A DNA stretch of 64,000 nucleotides, taken from Linnemannia elongata. Taxonomy: Eukaryota; Mortierellomycota; Mortierellomycetes; Mortierellales; Mortierellaceae. Under the pieces are notes generated by a model. It had not been told where the DNA came from. It did no database searches and worked only from the letters and a program-made list of their open reading frames with translations. Below, one piece after another: positions 1 through 10,789 of the stretch. A program made the translations under genes and the position numbers. The stretch spans positions 1,364,001-1,428,000 of the forward strand of contig JAXBDG010000007.1 of the NCBI GenBank assembly GCA_036320915.1. The letters are read 5' to 3'. Every line of letters starts with the position of its first letter. Within the stretch, counting starts at the first letter, position 1.

Positions 1-166
1 TCTTCTTGTCTTACCCTCCCTATTTCTCCGTCTTCCTCTCTCTATCTCTCTTTTGCATAGCTTTCCCCCTATGCTCGTTTTATCCATACGTGCGACGCGT
101 CAAAGAAAGAAGGCTAAAAGCGCACCATACAGGACTAATCAACAATTGTGGCTCTGGTCTGAAGAA

Positions 167-169
<3 letters not shown>

Positions 170-198
<29 letters not shown>
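170..198. repeat. poly(A) run, 29 nt
   Basis: Uninterrupted A29. No target-site duplication or retroelement body was seen next to it, so it reads as a simple poly(dA:dT) tract. Confidence 0.9.
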
Positions 199-200
<2 letters not shown>

Positions 201-675
201 AAAACGGTAAAAAAGAATCGACGAATCAGCTTCTTGCTCCATCCCCACGGCAGACATGTGCATCACGCCTTCAATGTTTATTCAAGGCTGTACAAAGTCA
301 TACGCCAACGTTAGTTTCCTTTCGTTTTGTATTTGTTTTTTTCCTTTTGTGATGAGTTGTACCACAAACAACCAAGAGAAAACTGCCTTTTGTGACCATG
401 TACCTTCTGTTGGTCTCTCTCCCCAGCCATTTACATTTGCTCATTCGAACAATGGAATTGCGTTAGCATTGGCCACGACGGACCTTCCGAAATTGGATGC
501 ACCATCCTAACGGACACAAATCACACGCCCTCTCTGTCTGTCTCTCTTTTTCTCTTTCTTTCTCTCTCTCGCTCTCTTATCTCTCTCTCTCTCGCTCTCT
601 TTCCGGAGACGGATTGGAGCCACAGTGCACCTCGGATACTTGGGTCGCTTTTATCTGGATAAACTGATCAAGTGG

Positions 676-683
676 TATAAAAA
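676..683 (+). promoter_or_regulatory. TATA box of the ABC transporter gene
   Basis: TATAAAAA lies 105 nt before the proposed start codon at 788. Two other genes here (9460 and 19120, both minus) have TATAAAAG elements about 100 nt before their ATG, which supports this one. Confidence 0.6.
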
Positions 684-787
684 GGACTCGCCGGTACACT
701 ATCCGCCCACCCGCCCCACCAAATCACCGCCGCCTCCTCCCACCCCCACCACCAACACCTCGCCTTTTGTCTGGCATCCTCTTGCTC

Positions 788-3700
788 ATGAACGACGCTC
801 TGAGGTAGGTAAGAATAGACGGCTTTGTTCCTTCTGCTCACAGACAGTGTTTAACTTGTCTACCTTTACCATCCACTCTATCCTCTCTCTCTCTTTCTGC
901 CTCATTAAACGCGCACCACTACTAGGCTAGCAGGGACAGCTCTGCCCTTGGCATACCCGTTCGCATCAGCACTGCTGCTTTTCTATCTCTTTAGAAAATC
1001 TATTCATCTGGATCAGTACGAGTCTATTCGGTCCACCGACAACTCAGACGATCTCGACAACCCAGTTAACAACCATGACAGAAACAACAACAGCACACAA
1101 TCATCAGCTCATGCCTCAGTAGTCGCATTGAGCATCAAACTTGCCAGAATAGGACTGACTGCTCTCCAACTGGGTCTCGCCGTGTTCTCCTTTGTTCACT
1201 TCTATCCTGGACAAACAGACAACAATAACGAACAACCAAGTCGCCTGGTAATCTCTGCCCCCATCCTCCCTTGGTCCTATGCACTTGTCCTAGCATTTGT
1301 GTTTTTGCTTCGCCCCACAACAGCCTATCGATTCTGGATTCGTCTCCAGCTGGATCTCTTCTATGTCCTCGAGCTGGTCCTCATGTCTCTCGGAATTTAT
1401 TACTCCGGATCATTGTCGCGACCCGTCTCCGAGTGGGTGCTGGAGTACAAGTTGCAAGACGCTGCATGGTTGACCACAGCCCTGTTGGTCTGGGTGTCGC
1501 TTATGACTCGCCCCTACCAGCCACCAAACCTTATCAAGAAACAACGAGGAGAGATTCCTGTCGCCGCCTCGTCCGAAAGCGCGGCGTCTGTGTACTCTCT
1601 ATTAACTTTTGCGTGGGTCAACTCACTGGTGTACCTCGGATACAGAAGGGTATTGCAGGAATCTGATCTCCCCAACCTCGAGACCGAAGATCTAACCTTG
1701 ACCACCTCCAACCAGTTCACGTTGGTCAAGTAAGTACATGTGCAGCAGAGGCTCACTCTGTCACTTAAAATGGATCGCCTTTTTTTGAACTTGTTTTTTT
1801 TTTGGGTTGCAACTCATACAATTTATTTATGTACATGTGCAACCGATAGGAGAAAGTCGTTCAGTCATTCGCTGTTTGCAGCCCTCAAGAAGGACGCGCT
1901 CATCCAGATCCTGTGGAGTCTGCCTCACAGCGTCTTCCTCATTGCTGCGCCTCTCTGTTCCAAGAACATCATCGCCTACATCGAATGCAGGGAGTGTGGT
2001 CCTCCTACCGCCAGCAACTACCTCTGGGTTTTTGCATTACTTGCGACAACACTAGTGGCTTCCATCTGTCTACATGCGTCTTATCGCTGGGCCCGCCGTT
2101 TAGCCCTCAAGACTACCTCAATCATCAACACTGAGGTCTTCAAAAAGTCACTCCATCGAAAGGACATTGCCTCTTCTGCCGAGTTCAAGGAAGACGAGGA
2201 TGGAAACCGAAAGAAGGACAAGTCTGCCAATATCTCCAGTAGGTTTCCTTTATTTGTGTGCTGTCTCCTTTTCTCTTTCTCTCTATTCACAGACGCAGAG
2301 CTACTCGCACACACGAATCCTGAAGTAAAGCAAGCTAACCAGACCTGTATTGTTTGATACGCATTGACATAGACTTGGTCGCTGTCGATGTCCAAACCAT
2401 CGAGGGGACTATAATCCAATTGGATGAACTCTATGGTCTCCCTCTACAGGCCGTCCTCTCGTCTATTGGCCTTTACCATCTCCTGGGTCCAGCAGCAGTC
2501 ATTGGTATCGGGTTTATGATTGTCACCATGCCACTCCCAGCCGTGCTCGCGTCGGTGTTCATGCGGCTGTTCAACAGCATTATGGAGTCCAAGGACGACC
2601 GGATGGATGTCTTAACAGAGATGCTTTCTGGAATGCGCACAGTCAAGTACTTTGGCTGGGAGTCTAAGTTTGTCGAAAAGATAACGAATGCTCGCGAAAA
2701 GGAGCTAAAAGACAACAAAAAGATGTACACCCAGATGTCGTTTGCCAGTATCGCCTGGTCCATCATGCCACTTGTAAACATGGTCGTCCTCCTTGTCGCC
2801 TACACCGTCTTCTATGGTCACACCATCACCGCTTCTGTCCTCTTTACGACGCTCTCGCTCTTTGAGATCTTGAGTTCGTCCCTGTCTACCCTCCCTTGGA
2901 CCTTTATTTCGACGATGGAGACTGTTGTCGCGCTGCGTCGCATTAGCACCTTTCTGGATGAAGAGGACATCGAGAGAGACACAACTGTGACAAAGATCGA
3001 TGTCAAGACCCGCCTTTCTTCCTCAGCTCCAACTGCGCACTCTGCTTCGCATCCCGTCATCGGCTTCGTTCGCGGCACTTTCTCCTGGCCTAGTAAGAAG
3101 GTCAAGTCCATCAATACTGTCAAGCCAGCCCCCAAGGCAGGCTGGCTCCAGAACCTCCAATCCAAATTCTCCAAGGCACCGACTCCCGCCGGGCAAGGCA
3201 ACGAGAGCTCTTCGATCGATGCTCCTACTTCAGAGCCTGAGGCTGTCATTGAGCGCTTCCAGTTGACAAACGTCTCAGCCGACTTTCCTGTTGGAGAATT
3301 GTCGCTTATTGTCGGCCCCACCGGATCAGGAAAGTCAGCTCTCCTCCTCGCTCTCCTCGGTGAACTCGAACGCATCGAAGGACACATGTATCTGCCCCGC
3401 CTCGATTACAACAACCACTCCAATGACCGTGGTTCCGGTATCGCCTACGTCGCCCAGACTGCATGGCTTCAGAACGGCACCGTTCGCGACAACATTCTCT
3501 TTGGCAAGACCTTTAACCAGGAACGCTATAGTGCCGTCCTCGAGGGCTGCGCGTTGACCACCGACCTGGATGTCCTCGAGTTTGGCGACCGGACCGAGAT
3601 TGGTGAGCAGGGTATTGCCTTATCCGGTGGCCAGAAGCAACGTGTTTCCTTGGCTCGGGCCATTTACTCTGACGCATCTGTTCTACTGCTGGATGATTGT

Positions 3701-6094
3701 CTCTCTGCTGTCGACACACACACTGGCCGCCATATCTTCCAGACGCTGAATGGCCCCCTCTTAGATGGACGCACAATCCTCATGGCTACACATCAAGTCC
3801 AATTGACCCTCAGCGCCGCGAGGTACGTTGTTGCTCTGGACAAGGGCAAGGTAGTCGGCTCTGGAACCCCTGAGGACTGCATTCACCACGGCTGGATCGA
3901 CCATGTCACCCTGGTGACTTCCGTCTCGGATCAGTCCAGCGAGGTCGATACTCTTGACGGAGACAAAAGCGCCAAATCGGATCCGAAGGACGACAAGAAG
4001 GGAGCATCGCCGGTTAAGCCTAAGGATGAGGAGACAAAGGCAGAAGGAACTGTTTCTCTCAAGGTCTACAAGTACTACTTCTTTGCGACTGGTGGCTGGA
4101 TTGCTTGGGTCCTCCTTGTGGGTATCTACGCCGTCGAGCAGGGTGCTCGTGTAGCTAATAAGTCTTGGCTGGCTATCTGGGCGAACAGGATGGCAGATAC
4201 GACCGGCTCGTTGGTTCTCAAAGCTGCTCATGCTGTAACTCCGGAACCGGTTCTTGATTCGGTCAAGGAAGCATTCGCTCCAAGTGATGGAGCTGCGTAC
4301 GGAGCCTTCACCATGGCGGTCTTTGGAAAGGGCAGTCCGGAATCGGTCAGCGTCGGTTTCTACATCGGCGTCTATGTTCTCTTAGGCCTGATTCCCATGC
4401 TTATTACCTGCTTTTCCACCTACTACGCGATGGTGGTCCTCAATATCAATGGGTCCAGATCCATCCACGCTCAGTTGCTCCACAAGATCTCTCGCGCAAG
4501 GTCTCGTTTCTTTGATACCACGCCTGTCGGCCGAATCATCAACCGGTTCAGTGCAGACATTGCCACTATTGACAACGGACTCATTCACTCTCTCATGACT
4601 TTGATCTTTTCGGCAGTCATGATCGTATTCACCGGGATCGTTATCTCTGTCAACATGCCCCTCTTTGTGGTCCCTGCCTCCATTATCATCGGTGTCTACA
4701 TTGTTCTTGCAGTCCTCTATGTCCCCGTCTCCCGTGATCTCAAGCGACTGAATTCTGTCTCTCGTTCGCCTATCTTGAACCACTTCAACGAGACCGTGAA
4801 CGGCCTCACTACCATTCGCGCCTATGGTTTTGAGCGTCGATTCCAAGCCAAGAACCTATCCAACCTCGATGCAAACAACCGTGCCTACTATTGGCTCTGG
4901 TCGGCTAGTCGTTGGTTGGGCTGGCGTCTCGATTTGACCAGCGCACTGGTTTCCTTCTGCACTGGCCTGTTGATTCTCCAGCGTTGGGGTCAGATCGAGT
5001 CTGGTTGGGCAGGGTTATGTCTGAGCTACTCGACAATGTTCAACACATGCGTTTCCTGGATGATCCGCAGCTATGCTCAAAACGAGATGAACATGAACTC
5101 GCTCGAGCGCGTCATAGAGTACATGAACGTCGAAGAAGAAGCACCTGCCGTCATCGAGGGTTCCCGTCCACCAGCTTCCTGGCCCCACACTGGCCAGATC
5201 TCGATCGAGCATCTCACCGTCAAGTATTCTCCCGATAGTCCCGATGTCATCAAAGACCTTTCTCTGTCGATCAAGGGTGGAGAGAAGGTCGGTGTTGTCG
5301 GTCGAACTGGTTCTGGCAAGTCTACACTCGCGATCAGTCTCCTCCGCATCCTTGAGCCGACCTCGGGCACGATTTGGATCGATGACATTGATGTCTCCAA
5401 GATTGGACTTCAAGACTTGCGATCCAACCTGACTATCATCCCACAAGACCCGATTCTGTTCATGGGCACCCTTCGCTTCAACTTGGATCCCTTCGGCGAG
5501 CGCGAGGATATTGAGCTCTGGGAAGCCTTGCGTCGAAGCCATATCATCCCAGCAACTGCCACCAGAGCCAGCGGCAGCAACACTCCAACCCTTGACTCCA
5601 ACTCGGCCAATAAATCTAAAGCACCATCGACCCACGACCAAGAGACGACAACCCCGCTCTCTGAGGAAGCCGAGACGACGATTGACCCATCCCAGATCAC
5701 ACTCGACACCGAGGTCCACAAAGGAGGCTCCAACTTTTCTCAGGGTCAACGCCAGCTAATTGCCCTTGCCCGCGCCCTCGTCCGTCAGTCCAAGATCATC
5801 ATTATGGACGAAGCCACGGCCAGTGTCGATTTCGAGACAGACCTCAAGATCCAGACGACCATTCGCGAGGAGATGACTGACGCGACCATTATCACCATTG
5901 CTCATCGGATCCGCACCATTGCTGACTTTGATCGTGTCCTAGTCATGCAAGCTGGTGAGGTTGCCGAGTTTGACAAGCCCTATACTTTGATGCGACAGGA
6001 GGGAAGCTTGTTCAGAGAGTTGTGTGAGCAGTCGACCGAACTTGATTCTCTGCTCACCATCTCTGAGGCCAAAGAGCGACGCGCCTCCGCTTAA
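788..6094 (+). CDS. ABCC/MRP-type ABC transporter
   Basis: Full ABC exporter of subfamily C (multidrug-resistance/conjugate type), predicted in vacuolar or plasma membrane and moving organic anions or glutathione conjugates. Proposed exons 788-804, 926-1729, 1850-2238 and 2373-6094 keep phase and give about 1643 aa. The N-terminus carries a hydrophobic TMD0-like block, followed by TMD1, NBD1, TMD2 and NBD2. NBD1 has Walker A GPTGSGKS near residue 718, signature LSGGQKQR near 820 and Walker B LLLDD. NBD2 has GRTGSGKS near 1380, signature FSQGQRQ near 1526 and Walker B IIIMDEATASVD. Both sites look catalytically complete. NBD2 has a low-complexity Ser/Thr-rich insert of about 50 residues between Walker A and the signature. 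The 17-nt first coding exon (encoding MNDAL plus two bases) is inferred from a TATA box, a GTAGGT donor and restored frame; the rest is firm. The substrate cannot be read from sequence. Confidence 0.93.
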
Positions 6095-6711
6095 TTTTTT
6101 TACCAATGCCCTTTTTTTTTTCTTCACTCCCATTTTTTTCTTCACGTCCATTTTTTTTTGTATCGCTTCTATTTTTTGTTCCCATCATTTCCGTTTGCTT
6201 TCACCACCTCCACTGCTTTTCACAGCCTTCAACGTTTTTTGTAGTTTAGCTTTCACCAGCAATAACAACAACAACGACAACAACAACAATAAAGATACAT
6301 TACTCTATTACTATGTTTTTATGCCGTTCTCGCGCTCATTCTGTTGGTTCGTATTACATCACTCCTACTAAACCAGATATCTAATTCTCTGTGTATTGGC
6401 AGTCGGAAATAAAATATGGACGCGTCAAAGAGTGACGAAACTAACACCCTATTACATCAACGCGTCTACCTATGAACATATTATTTATTTTTCTCACAAA
6501 CGTTTAAATCAATCTCGCCTAAAACTTAAGCCATTAATGCAAATCGATCTCACCAATACCCTACCGGCACCTGGTACCCCTTCTTCATCCCCCAGGTCGG
6601 CCTCACCCACCCATCATCCGAAAATCGCAAATACTGCGTCCTTAATTGACAGCTTAGGCTTTAAATCGGCGCCAGAATTCAAAGTACTCATCTCGAAAAC
6701 AGAGTTTCTAC
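6095..6711. other. 3' region of the ABC gene to the tRNA, no further gene
   Basis: T-rich trailer followed by a CAA-rich stretch and an AATAAA at 6288-6293. The remaining DNA up to the tRNA shows no supported open reading frame. Confidence 0.6.
6288..6293 (+). terminator. polyadenylation signal of the ABC transporter gene
   Basis: AATAAA about 195 nt after the stop codon, in a CAA-rich context. Confidence 0.4.
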
Positions 6712-6784
6712 GGTTTCGTGTTGTAATTGGTTAGCAATCAAGACTCTGAATCTTGCAATCCGAGTTCGAGTCTCGGCGAGACCT
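6712..6784 (+). tRNA. tRNA-Gln (anticodon CTG)
   Basis: A complete 73-nt cloverleaf without intron. The acceptor stem pairs GGTTTCG with CGAGACC (one G-T wobble). The D arm includes AATTGGTTAG. The anticodon stem CAAGA/TCTTG holds loop CTCTGAA, which gives anticodon CUG (reads CAG). The T arm is CCGAG-TTCGAGT-CTCGG. The CCA end is not encoded. A T5 run at 6788-6792 directly downstream fits Pol III termination. This is the only tRNA found in the window. Confidence 0.93.
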
Positions 6785-7434
6785 CTCTTTTTGTTTTTGT
6801 TTATCGCCATGGCGGTGGTGATGATGAAGGAGGGAGTATGGGTGGTGCATGGTTGCGCGTGTGTATGTGATAGAGTGGGTGGCGGAGATATTAATTTTTG
6901 GCAGTTGTTTGTACCTGAATCCGAATTCTTGGATTTATCATTTGTTTTTTTGTTTTTTTTTTTTTTAGGGGGGGGGGGGGTTCGCTAGAAATTAGTATTT
7001 TGTTTCATCCTTCCCTTTACGTGTTGGAGAGAGAAGATGGTAACCAATCGTACGCATATGCAGTAGAAGACGAATGTGAATGGTAATCCATTGATTTTAA
7101 TGAGGTAAAAAAAATACAATGACTGACGTGCAAAAGGAAAGAAAAGGTAGCAAAAGAAGCAGCAGCAAAACCCCACCCCTTAGACGAGCAGGATGGCACA
7201 GCAAACCGAGGTGACGCTGTTTTGTGGCGTTTATTGATGATGATGAAGATGGTAGGTGTCTTCTTTCCACTCCAAGTCATAAAAAGTTTCAAGAACTAAT
7301 CCCAATGTAAGGACGAACTCACTAGGGAACTTGAACTAAATTTTGGGAGCGGGCGTTTGGACAGCTGGGCACCCTCTACTCTTCGACCTTCTTCCTCCTT
7401 GATCCTCTCCTCCTGATCACCATCAGTAGGAAGA
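6785..7434. other. intergenic region after the tRNA
   Basis: Contains T-rich DNA and a T/G homopolymer junction (a T run followed by an uninterrupted G tract, about 6950-6980). No gene is supported. Confidence 0.5.
6788..6792 (+). terminator. Pol III terminator of tRNA-Gln
   Basis: T5 starting four bases after the mature tRNA 3' end, with a second T5 following shortly after. Confidence 0.6.
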
Positions 7435-7734
7435 TTACGCTTGAAGCAGGTGCAGCTCTTTCAATTTTTCGCGTTGTTGGAGCAGCTGCCCTTCTTTAGA
7501 TGGAGCGATTGGCGAGGCGATCCTCATCCTTGTTTTTTTCTTTTTCCTGTCAGCATTCTCGCCGGCGGCTCCAAGAATGTTGGTAGTTCTGGGACCGAGA
7601 GGGATACCGATAATATGGATGGGAATGGCAGGGGCAGGAGCTGCAGAAACGTGACCGTTCAAGTTGGTGCCGGCCATGGCTAGGAGCACCAAGCTGGCGG
7701 AGACTAACAGAAGAGGGTTGTTGCTAAACTTCAT
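7435..7734 (-). CDS. small secreted protein, 99 aa, unknown
   Basis: Family not recognised. The start at 7734 was chosen over an upstream in-frame ATG because it places a classical signal peptide at the N-terminus: MKFSNN, a hydrophobic core LLLVSASLVLLAMAG, then a likely cleavage region at VSAAPAP. The mature part is Pro/Ile-rich, followed by a basic patch (RKKKKTRMR) and a Glu/Leu/Gln-rich C-terminus with no cysteines, so it is not a typical cysteine-rich effector. It could be a secreted peptide precursor, because the basic patch might serve as a protease site; that is inference. A short downstream intron that changes the C-terminus cannot be excluded. Confidence 0.5.
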   Translation of the reverse strand: MKFSNNPLLLVSASLVLLAMAGTNLNGHVSAAPAPAIPIHIIGIPLGPRTTNILGAAGENADRKKKKTRMRIASPIAPSKEGQLLQQREKLKELHLLQA

Positions 7735-8568
7735 TCTCGTAGAGATGGAAAAGAGGAGTTGCGTGTGGAAAGGATTTGAGAAGAGGGTGAAGGCTTGTGC
7801 GAGACTTACAGCAGAAATCACTCACTGAGAGCAATGGCACTTGTCAAGGCCGCAAAGACCAAAGCATATACCAAGAGTACGAAAATGGGAACAATAAGTA
7901 CAAAGGGGTTCAAGGCTGATCTCTATTGTTGTTGTTCGCAGCATTGTTAGAATGTCTGTTTTTATTTCCCTTGTTTTCTACGCGTACTTGTTTTCGTTTT
8001 TATTTTCTATGCATATCTTTGTTGTTATCTTATCATTAAATTTGTTGAGAAACAATTGAGAGCGGCAAAACGAGGCTGTGATGCTGTGTCCCCTTGTGGC
8101 TCAGCGTCCGTGCTCGTTCTTATTTGCTTCTTTTCTTTGAGAGATGTATTTATTGTTTTTGCTACAATTTCTCCCTCTTTAGCGTAGGTGATGGTGATGT
8201 TGTGTTGTTGCTGTGGCTGTTCCAACTCGAGTGCTTGAACTGGCGCTGCTATTTTATGGAAGATGACGACGAACACTCTCCAGGAAGATTAGGCAACTAA
8301 GCACTGCTCCCACGTTTTTTTTTTTTTTTTTGGAAGTTATGAATGCAAAGAATGGACACGGATACGAAAGTCGTTAAATTAGATCGTTTGTTCCCATACT
8401 TTAGACGTTGGAGTAGGTTCTGAAAAAGAGTTATTGTCTATTGATTTTATTTTGCGTCAGAAAGGATACTAGAATACAGGAAAACACGAAACGTGAAAGG
8501 AGGTATGAGGTTGTTTTTTTTGGAGTGAAAAGGAGAACGAGACTAATATAGCGTTCCTCTCCTATAGA
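7735..8568. other. intergenic region between two minus-strand secreted genes
   Basis: Holds the promoter of the 7435-7734 gene and the 3' region of the next minus-strand gene. It contains T/A runs (for example near 8318) but no supportable gene. Confidence 0.5.
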
Positions 8569-9460
8569 TTAGTGGATGCTCTGGTAGACGACGCCAAAGA
8601 CGGCAGCGCGTTGGGCGAGGGTCTCAACACCGCCATTGATACAGTCAATCTCCCATTGCAAAAAGGCACTGGTGGTGCCATCGAGAGCACCAGCACGGCC
8701 TGGGCAACTGGGGCCAGAAACAGTCCACCATGCGCCAGGCAAAAAGTCGAGGTGGTTGTTGATCAAAATGTCGACCAGAAGTGTGTCAGCGGGGTAGGTT
8801 GCGACCAAGGTCTGGATGTCGGCGTTGGCGCTCACGAATGTTTCGAGTGATGGTTGAGGGAGCATTGATCGAGCTGGTTGGTTAATGTAATAAGGAAAGA
8901 AAAGAGGGAGGGGAGTTGATAGGGTTAATAAATTGAGAAATGAAACCCACTCCGTTCTGTCCACTCTTCAGGTCAATAATTGTACACAAAGTGCCGACGC
9001 ATTTTCGATCGGATGACCTCGAGGGGTCAGGTAAGGTACTTACTTCCTTGGTTTGCATTGACTAGGTTATGGTTGTATTTCAAGTTGCCGCTCTCGTAAA
9101 GCATTGTAGCGATGTATGCTGCTCGTTGTCCTCTTGTCGCCAGGTTGTATCTGTCAATGTGAATAAGAGCAAGTGTTTGCAAGGTTAGTTGGAGGTAAAG
9201 AAGTAGGTGAAAGGAAAGTAAGGAGGAGGTAATGCGACATACTTGTTGATGGCATCGTTGATGTAGGGGAGGGCATCTTCGCAGCTGATGACCTCGCCTG
9301 AGGTCTGAGGTGGACAGGTACCGTTGGCGGCAGCCTTGAGTTCATCGATAGTGAGGAGGCTGGGTGTGTCGGTTGGAGTGGGGACAGGGGCAGCTGTTGT
9401 GAGTGTGATGGTGGCGATAGCCAGGGCGAAGATGGTTATCAAAGATGTGAATCGTGTCAT
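8569..9460 (-). CDS. secreted conserved fungal protein, lysozyme-like signature
   Basis: Exons (transcript order) 9460-9243, 9150-9044 and 8873-8569 join with canonical GTATGT and GTAAGT donors and CAG acceptors to give 209 aa. The N-terminus is a signal peptide (MTRFTSL, hydrophobic core, TTAAPVP), so it is exported. The mature protein has a block around CEDALPYINDAINKY, then a central RAAYIATMLYESGNLKYNHN and QGTRSMLP segment, and near the C-terminus PGAWWTVSGPSC and WEIDCINGG. The central Ala-Ala-(Tyr)-hydrophobic-Glu-Ser pattern recalls the lysozyme/GH19-like superfamily, where a Glu in that position is catalytic; that is inference. From memory, related secreted proteins of unknown function occur across fungi. 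Four conserved Cys suggest two disulfides. A minus-strand TATA box lies about 100 nt upstream. Confidence 0.82.
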
Positions 9461-10171
9461 TTTGGATATTTCGCTGTTGTTGATATTATTGTGGTGTGAT
9501 GAGGGAGAGAGAAATGAGATATACTTTTTTTCTTCTTGCAAGTGGGCGGATCAGGCCTTTTATATTTTTTCATATTCTCGTTTTGTGGTACTTGGTGTGA
9601 TTTGCGATAAATGGCAATGTCGCAGATAATTTGTTTGTCCTATTCCAAGTTTCTGCGAAACAAGAAACACACAGTGTTCGCACTGCCACCGCGAAAAAAA
9701 TTCATAGGCTGTCTATTTTTGAAATTAGCCACTAGGCAAGTCAGCCTCCCCTGATTGAAGGCAATGAGACCCAGAAGCGCATTTTCTCTGATGTACGAGG
9801 AGAGGAGAACCTTGGCCAGGGGAAGGTAGCTGAGAAGAAGTACTGGTGATGGCGCCTCTTCCTTCACTTCGCCACACATACATGAGTAAACCTCCTCATG
9901 TACCCGAGGGACCTGCGAAGCAGCAGTTTACTCTTACCCCTGCCCTGCCCTCAGTGTTGCCAGATACACTTTTTTATTTCTCGCTCGCCACCATCTTGCA
10001 TGATTTGCAAAAGAAGGACGTAATAGGTAGTCACGGGCTTGGCTTGGGCCAAGTTCGCCTTCGGCTCCGCTCTCTCCAGTCTGCATTCACAACGTTACTT
10101 CCTCACCTTCATTCGCTCTCAACTGTTCTCACACTCACAACCACCTATCATAATCCTCACACATTGCCACA
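9461..10171. other. divergent promoter region
   Basis: Separates the minus-strand secreted gene from the plus-strand DUF1748 gene. The minus-strand TATA box is at 9556-9564. Nothing else is supportable. Confidence 0.5.
9556..9564 (-). promoter_or_regulatory. TATA box of the secreted protein gene
   Basis: TATAAAAGG on the minus strand, about 100 nt before the start codon at 9460. Confidence 0.6.
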
Positions 10172-10641
10172 ATGCTCGGAAAACTCTTTCATTACGCAGC
10201 CGATGCCATTCTGATTTCAGCAATCTTGGCTGGCATCAAACGAAGCACCGTAAGCTTAACACAACGCGCAGTAGTCTCACAGGGGAGAGAAAGTGAAAGG
10301 GAGCGCTATCTTTGGGAACCGTCAACTAACATCGCCTTGCCTTATATTCAATGTTGTTATCCTACAATAGGGATTGACGTAAGTTTCCCAAGGACCATGA
10401 GCAACAACGGGCTTATCATGCAACATGGAACACAGGAAAAAGTACGAGTGGAAATACCAAGACACTCACGCGAGCGTCATCTTCTCTTTCATATCTTTAT
10501 ATGAATAGTGTTGCAAGCAACAAGATTGAGAGCAAGGACGTTCGGTCGGCAGTGGATCAATACCTCGGCATTGGCGAGTGGGTAGTGGATCAGGGTATCA
10601 TGTTCATGTCCAACTCCAAGTACTTCTACAAGAAGAGGTAA
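10172..10641 (+). CDS. DUF1748 family small protein, contains an 8-nt microexon
   Basis: Three exons, 10172-10249, 10371-10378 and 10509-10641, encode 72 aa. The sequence begins MLGKLFHYAADAILIS and continues with AGIKRST, GLT, then VDQYLGIGEWVVDQG and ends YFYKKR, which fits the short fungal DUF1748 family (about 75 aa, thought to be mitochondria- or membrane-associated; molecular role unknown). The N-terminal half is a hydrophobic helix. The middle exon is only 8 nt (GGATTGAC), yet both flanking introns have proper GTAAGC/GTAAGT donors and ATAG acceptors. The residues it supplies (Gly-Leu-Thr) are the ones expected after KRST in this family. Skipping it would shift the frame. Confidence 0.9.
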
Positions 10642-10789
10642 ATCCGTTTCGGCCAGACACCCACGCACTCACCAACCACCAGTCACTACTCAATCAATTC
10701 AATTAACAAGTTGAAATAAAAAAAAAGCAAGGGTTTGTGCTCCTTTTGTTTTCTCGTTTCACACAAACAACACAATAAGAACCTGAAGT

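Larger units (their letters stand above)
1..787. other. upstream region of the ABC transporter gene, no gene seen
   Basis: No convincing coding sequence is present. The stretch holds a pure A29 run (170-198), a CT-rich microsatellite-like tract (about 535-602) and a TATA box at 676-683. The CT-rich tract and TATA box are typical of a fungal promoter for the gene that starts at 788. Confidence 0.6.
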
